Below are positions 7,192-9,986 of a stretch of DNA of 9,986 nucleotides, piece after piece. The DNA comes from Bacillota bacterium (lineage in GTDB: Bacteria; Bacillota; Clostridia; Peptostreptococcales; Anaerovoracaceae): NCBI GenBank assembly GCA_017543805.1, contig JAFYFK010000170.1:1-9986 (forward strand), given 5' to 3'. A program made the translations under genes and the position numbers. Each line of letters starts with the position of its first letter. The first letter of the stretch is position 1. Below the pieces are notes generated by a model, which ran no database searches, was not told the origin of the DNA, and was given only the letters and a program-made list of their open reading frames with translations.

Positions 7192-7200
7192 TGGTAGAAT
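7192..7200 (+). promoter_or_regulatory. Likely extended -10 promoter element for the MinD-like gene
   Basis: TGGTAGAAT matches an extended -10 (TGn plus TAGAAT). It lies 32 nt before the start at 7233, leaving a short leader. No good -35 is present at 17 nt; TTGTCG at 7167-7172 is 22 nt away, too far for a normal pair. Read-through from radC is also possible because no strong terminator lies in 7156-7190. Confidence 0.45.
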
Positions 7201-7232
7201 TATCGTCACAGTAATTTTACGGGAAGTAAACT

Positions 7233-7952
7233 ATGGGACAGCTTATTTTGATCACATCCGGCAAGGGCGGTTCGGGCAAAACGACTTTTGCCGTCAACCT
7301 TGCACACATATACGCTTCGGAAGGGCTGAGGACGCTTGTGCTCGACCTTAACCAGTGCCTTCGCAACGCCGATATTTACATGGGCCTTGAGAGCGACATT
7401 ATCTTCGACCTCGGCGACGTGCTCAGCGGCGTCTGCAGGCTGGAAAAAGCCATAGTACAGGACGAGCGCAGCGAGAATCTTTTTCTGCTATGCTGCCCTC
7501 AGCAGCGCAACATAGAGGAATACGCGGGCAAGCGTCTGCCGGAGCTTTATTCGAGGCTCAGGTCGGACTTTGACGTGGTCATAATAGACCCTCCGACCGG
7601 ATTCGGAGAGCTCTTTTCCGCCGTGGCCAAAGGCGTGGACAGGGCTGTCACGGTCATCACCCCGGACCATCAGGCTCTGCGCAACGGAGACACCGTTGAC
7701 AGGCGTCTTGAGGAACTAGGAATAAGGCGCAGATGCTTTGTCGTTAACCGCGTCGTTCCGGAGCTCTGGGGCAGCGAGGAGCTTCCCGGGCTTGAGGAGA
7801 TGACCCGCACGATGCGCTGCAGGCTGGCAGGCGTGCTGACCGAAGACAGCGGGGTGCACATCGGAAACAACTCCGGAAGACCGTGCGCGTCGGACCACGA
7901 TTCATACCTGTACGGAGTCTTCAGAAACATCGCTCTCAACGCGGATATATAA
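7233..7952 (+). CDS. MinD-like P-loop ATPase lacking the membrane-targeting tail
   Basis: This 239-residue protein aligns along its length with the cell-division ATPase MinD. It has the deviant Walker A GKGGSGKTT at 10-18 (signature Lys11, Lys16), the LRNADIYMGLES switch I region from 43, a DLGDVLSGVCRLEKAIV stretch matching MinD DLVDVVEGRCTLKQAL, Walker B VVIIDPPTG at 115-123 with Asp119, TPDHQALRNGD around 143-153, VNR at 171-173, and LAGVLTEDSGV near 198-208. MinD acts as an ATP-dependent dimer at the membrane with MinC. Three differences stand out. Switch I reads DLNQCLRN where MinD has DxDxGLRN, so the position of E. coli Asp40 is Asn40. The protein ends at ALNADI without the amphipathic membrane-targeting helix. 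No minC or minE is adjacent. It may be a specialised MinD/ParA relative. The ribosome site GGGAAG at 7221-7226 is weak. Confidence 0.82.
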   Translation: MGQLILITSGKGGSGKTTFAVNLAHIYASEGLRTLVLDLNQCLRNADIYMGLESDIIFDLGDVLSGVCRLEKAIVQDERSENLFLLCCPQQRNIEEYAGKRLPELYSRLRSDFDVVIIDPPTGFGELFSAVAKGVDRAVTVITPDHQALRNGDTVDRRLEELGIRRRCFVVNRVVPELWGSEELPGLEEMTRTMRCRLAGVLTEDSGVHIGNNSGRPCASDHDSYLYGVFRNIALNADI

Positions 7953-7961
7953 CTTTTCGCT

Positions 7962-8010
7962 AAAAAGGATCCCGAAATATACAAAACTAATGTAGAAAGG
8001 GGTTCTTTTT
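7962..8010 (+). terminator. Possible weak terminator hairpin after the MinD-like gene
   Basis: AAAAAGGATCCC (7962-7973) can pair with GGGGTTCTTTTT (7999-8010) with two G-U wobbles over a 25-nt loop. The T-run on the 3' arm would give a rho-independent tail after a GGATCCC/GGGGTTC core. The long loop and weak core make it uncertain. It sits just before the rny promoter, which is the expected place for a stop. Confidence 0.4.
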
Positions 8011-8013
8011 GTA

Positions 8014-8042
8014 TTGAAAATATCTTAAAATTGTTATAAAAT
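8014..8042 (+). promoter_or_regulatory. Sigma-A-type promoter of rny
   Basis: TTGAAA (8014-8019) and TAAAAT (8037-8042) are separated by exactly 17 nt, a near-consensus vegetative promoter in an AT-rich stretch. Transcription would begin near 8049, leaving a leader of about 40 nt before the ribosome site GGGAGG at 8075-8080. This suggests rny is transcribed on its own. Confidence 0.7.
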
Positions 8043-8087
8043 ACATTGGTTTGTTATATCACATGTTTAACACAGGGAGGTTCGATG

Positions 8088-9620
8088 ATGCTGTATGCAG
8101 CAGTAGGTATCGTTTCTCTGCTTGTCGGAATACTTGTTGGTTACATTTTACGTAAGAACTCGGCAGAAAAGACGATTGGGAGCGCCGAAACACAGGCGAA
8201 GAACATAATCCTGGACGCAGAGAACAGGTCCGAGGCAATAAGAAAGGAGACAGTGTCAGACGCAAGACACGAAGCTCATCAGATTAAAGCCGAAGCAGAA
8301 AGAGATATCAAGGAAAGAAGAGAAGAATTAAAAAGGCAGGAAAACAGGCTCATCCAGAAAGAAAACGCAATAGACAGAAAGACTGAGCAGATCGAACGCA
8401 AGGACGAGGCTGCTTCCAGAAAACTGCAGTCCCTGGAGGAGAAGGAAAAAGAAGCCGACGCTTACATAGCTAAGCAGGTCGCCGAGCTGGAGAGGATCTC
8501 CGGGTGCACGGCGGAGGAAGCCAAGCAGATGCTGCTTTCCGACATGGAAAAGGACATCAGGCGCGACGCTTCCATAATGATCAGGGATATCGAGGCAAAG
8601 GCCAAGGAAGAGGCCGACTCCAAGGCAAAGGAGATAATCACCGGCGCCATCCAGCGCTGCGCCGCGGACCATGTGGCAGAGACCACGGTATCGGTAGTGC
8701 CGCTTCCCTCCGACGAGATGAAAGGCCGCATCATAGGCCGTGAAGGCCGCAACATCAGGGCCATCGAGCAGGCTACCGGCGTCGATATCATTATTGATGA
8801 CACCCCGGAAGCTGTCATTCTTTCCGGTTTCGACCCGGTCAGAAGAGAGGTCGCGAGGCTGGCCCTCGAAAAGCTGATCGTCGACGGGCGCATCCATCCG
8901 GCCCGTATCGAGGAGATGGTCGAAAAATCCCAGAAGGAAGTCAACCAGATCATCAAGGCCGAAGGCGAAGCCGCGACGTTCGAGATGGGTATCCACAACC
9001 TCCATCCGGAGCTCGTAAAGCTCCTCGGAAGGCTCAAATACAGGACCAGCTACGGTCAGAACGTGCTCAAGCATTCGCTTGAGGTTGCTCACCTGGCAGG
9101 GCTTATGGCCGGCGAGCTCGGGCTCGACGTCAAGCTTTCCCAGAGGGCAGGCCTGCTCCACGACATAGGCAAGGCTCTCGACCACGAGATCCAGGGCACC
9201 CACGTTGACATCGGTATCGACGTTCTCCGCAAATACAAGGAGTCCGAAGCCGTTATCGACGCCATGGCAGCTCACCACGGGGATTACGAAGCCAAGACTC
9301 CGGAAGCGGTGCTCATAGCCGCTGCGGACGCTCTTTCGGCAGCCCGTCCCGGCGCCAGAAGGGAGACGCTCGACACCTACATCAAGAGGCTGCAGACGCT
9401 TGAGGAGATCGCGAACACCACTCCGGGCGTCGAAATGTCCTACGCTATCCAGGCCGGCCGCGAGATACGCATCATCGCGAGGCCGGACGAAGTCTCCGAC
9501 GACGCCATGCCGCTGCTGGCAAGGGAGATCTCCAAGAAGATCGAAAGCGAACTGGAGTACCCGGGCCAGATCAAGGTCAACGTCATCCGCGAGACCAGAG
9601 CGGTCGACTACGCAAAATAG
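8088..9620 (+). CDS. rny: Ribonuclease Y, membrane-anchored endoribonuclease
   Basis: RNase Y starts bulk mRNA decay in Firmicutes from the inner face of the membrane. The 510-residue protein is full length and shows the whole architecture: an N-terminal membrane helix (about 3-22), a long charged Glu/Lys/Arg coiled coil (about 28-190), a KH RNA-binding domain (about 200-265) with the loop GRIIGREGRN at 213-222, and an HD catalytic domain with HSLEVAHLAG (329-338), LLHDIGKALDHE (356-367; His358-Asp359) and HHGDYEAKTPE. A C-terminal domain ends in RETRAVDYAK. ATGs lie at 8085 and 8088; I prefer 8088 because GGGAGG (8075-8080) is then 7 nt away rather than 4. A TTG at 8046 would precede the ribosome site. 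The gene has its own promoter and terminator. A nearly identical copy of its last 61 nt reappears inverted at the window end. Confidence 0.97.
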   Translation: MLYAAVGIVSLLVGILVGYILRKNSAEKTIGSAETQAKNIILDAENRSEAIRKETVSDARHEAHQIKAEAERDIKERREELKRQENRLIQKENAIDRKTEQIERKDEAASRKLQSLEEKEKEADAYIAKQVAELERISGCTAEEAKQMLLSDMEKDIRRDASIMIRDIEAKAKEEADSKAKEIITGAIQRCAADHVAETTVSVVPLPSDEMKGRIIGREGRNIRAIEQATGVDIIIDDTPEAVILSGFDPVRREVARLALEKLIVDGRIHPARIEEMVEKSQKEVNQIIKAEGEAATFEMGIHNLHPELVKLLGRLKYRTSYGQNVLKHSLEVAHLAGLMAGELGLDVKLSQRAGLLHDIGKALDHEIQGTHVDIGIDVLRKYKESEAVIDAMAAHHGDYEAKTPEAVLIAAADALSAARPGARRETLDTYIKRLQTLEEIANTTPGVEMSYAIQAGREIRIIARPDEVSDDAMPLLAREISKKIESELEYPGQIKVNVIRETRAVDYAK

Positions 9621-9632
9621 TTCAGTATTTTC

Positions 9633-9666
9633 AAGCGGCTCTCTAAAAAAGGGCCGCTTTTTATTT
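9633..9666 (+). terminator. Intrinsic terminator of rny
   Basis: AAGCGGCTC (9633-9641) pairs with GGGCCGCTT (9651-9659), giving 9 bp with one T-G wobble and a 9-nt loop, followed by TTTATTTT. It starts 12 nt after the rny stop. A diverged inverted copy lies at 9882-9913. Confidence 0.92.
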
Positions 9667-9679
9667 TAAGTATGTGTTC

Positions 9680-9822
9680 AGTGATTATATAAGTCCCCTG
9701 CGGGCACGCTCTCGCTACCAGGGACCCCTCCCAGCGGTTCTAAGCTCTGCCTTCGCCGTTGGCTCGTCAATCGCTAAGAACCGGGTTCCCCGAGTACCCG
9801 TGCGGGGACTTATATAATCGCT
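9680..9822. repeat. Large hairpin or MITE-like element with about 16-19-bp terminal inverted repeats
   Basis: GATTATATAAGTCCCC at 9683-9698 is exactly inverted as GGGGACTTATATAATC at 9804-9819; allowing one wobble the stem extends to 9680 and 9822. Further inward CGGG (9701-9704) can pair with CCCG (9797-9800), and CGGTTCT (9735-9741) pairs with AGAACCG (9777-9783), followed after a mismatch by AGC/GCT. The GC-rich interior of about 105 nt codes for nothing convincing. If the ends are set at AGTCCCC, TA dinucleotides flank both sides, as with Tc1/IS630-type insertions, but no longer target duplication is evident. Its symmetry centre (about 9751) differs from that of the rny inverted repeat (9773), so it is a separate structure. 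The spacer 9823-9881 holds nothing I recognise. Confidence 0.75.
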
Positions 9823-9881
9823 TATTTACTCAATATAATCAATCATTTTTTGCTGCTGACTGCGGCTGCCATCGCAATAAC

Positions 9882-9913
9882 ATAAAAAGCGGCCCTTTGT
9901 TAGAGAGCCGCCT
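9882..9913 (-). terminator. Intrinsic terminator of the inverted second rny copy
   Basis: On the minus strand AGGCGGCTC (9913-9905) pairs with GGGCCGCTT (9895-9887), followed by a T-run to about 9883. Compared with the plus-strand terminator, one stem base is A to G, which keeps pairing as G-T, and another change lies in the loop, so the structure is preserved. Confidence 0.82.
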
Positions 9914-9925
9914 GAAAATACAGAT

Positions 9926-9986
9926 CTATTTTGCGTAGTCGACCGCTCTGGTCTCGCGGATGACGTTGACCTTGATTTGGCCCGGG
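9926..9986 (-). CDS. rny: Ribonuclease Y C-terminus, second inverted copy (truncated by window edge)
   Basis: On the minus strand the last 19 codons and stop of an RNase Y gene are visible, reading PGQIKVNVIRETRAVDYAK, identical in protein sequence to the end of the upstream rny. The DNA differs at one third-codon position (CAA for CAG). The stop is at 9926-9928, and a terminator of the same design follows 12 nt later. Only the tail is in the window, so I cannot say whether the rest of the gene is present, intact or an assembly echo of the first copy. Confidence 0.75.
   Translation of the reverse strand, partial: PGQIKVNVIRETRAVDYAK

Larger units (their letters stand above)
9560..9986. repeat. 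Inverted duplication of the rny 3' end plus terminator (arms 9560-9664 and 9882-9986)
   Basis: Read on the minus strand, 9986 down to 9882 repeats 9560-9664. Over the 61 coding bases there is one difference (G at 9569 versus A at the mirror of 9977), changing CAG to the synonymous CAA. Over the following 44 bases there are four differences, and after that the similarity stops. Matching positions add up to 19546. The right arm reaches the window edge, so the true length of the repeat cannot be seen. Either a second rny lies tail-to-tail with the first, or two variants of the locus were joined by assembly through the hairpin between them. Confidence 0.9.

Noticed and set aside
7156..7232. Terminator between radC and the MinD-like gene
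   Set aside because: Only 3-4 bp pairings (for example GGC/GCC near 7173-7185) without a following T-run; too weak to report.
8328..9278. Minus-strand open frame of 316 codons opposite rny
   Set aside because: It is antisense to the motif-complete RNase Y, lacks its own ribosome site in view and resembles no family; a codon-bias shadow.
9699..9803. Interior of the terminal hairpin as a CRISPR repeat, tRNA or small gene
   Set aside because: There is a single copy with no repeat-spacer periodicity, no cloverleaf with a plausible anticodon arm, and no open frame with a ribosome site.

Overview
The window looks like chromosomal DNA from an anaerobic Firmicute, probably class Clostridia. Genes are tightly packed with strong GGAGG-type ribosome sites. 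It has ribonuclease Y, a maf-radC pair, and an M56 (BlaR1-type) metallopeptidase followed by a small lipoprotein. GC is moderately high from about 1.5 kb onward and visibly lower in the first 1.3 kb. I cannot name a genus from the sequence.

Layout: (1) 1-1285, plus strand: the 3' part of an M56 sensor-type metallopeptidase and an unrecognised lipoprotein, closed by a clear intrinsic terminator at about 1352-1396. (2) 1488-3572, minus strand: a two-gene unit encoding an amidohydrolase-fold protein that appears to have lost its metal-binding motifs and carries an acidic linker, followed by a class I aldolase of the DapA/NanA family. (3) 3631-7155, plus strand: a compact run of a trimeric-type purine nucleoside phosphorylase, an MTA/SAH/5'-deoxyadenosine-type deaminase, the Maf nucleotide pyrophosphatase and RadC, with gaps of 0, 4 and 11 nt. 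(4) 7233-7952: a MinD-like P-loop ATPase with its own likely promoter. (5) 8088-9620: full-length ribonuclease Y with its own sigma-A-type promoter and terminator. (6) 9621-9986: a large hairpin or MITE-like element (about 9680-9822), then an inverted second copy of the rny 3' end with its terminator, running off the window edge.

How the genes may work together: the deaminase and phosphorylase form a plausible two-step salvage route (adenine nucleoside to hypoxanthine nucleoside to hypoxanthine plus sugar phosphate). The phosphorylase has Gly where ordinary trimeric PNPs have the His that contacts the ribose 5'-OH. This suggests, as inference, that the pair handles 5'-deoxy or 5'-methylthio nucleosides left over from S-adenosylmethionine chemistry. 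In rod-shaped Firmicutes maf-radC is often followed by mreBCD-minCD; here only a MinD-like protein follows, and it lacks the membrane-targeting tail and a switch I aspartate.

The items most worth a second look are the inverted rny duplication around a structured element (real duplication or fold-back assembly), the altered phosphorylase beside the deaminase, the divergent MinD-like ATPase, and the apparent pseudo-amidohydrolase.
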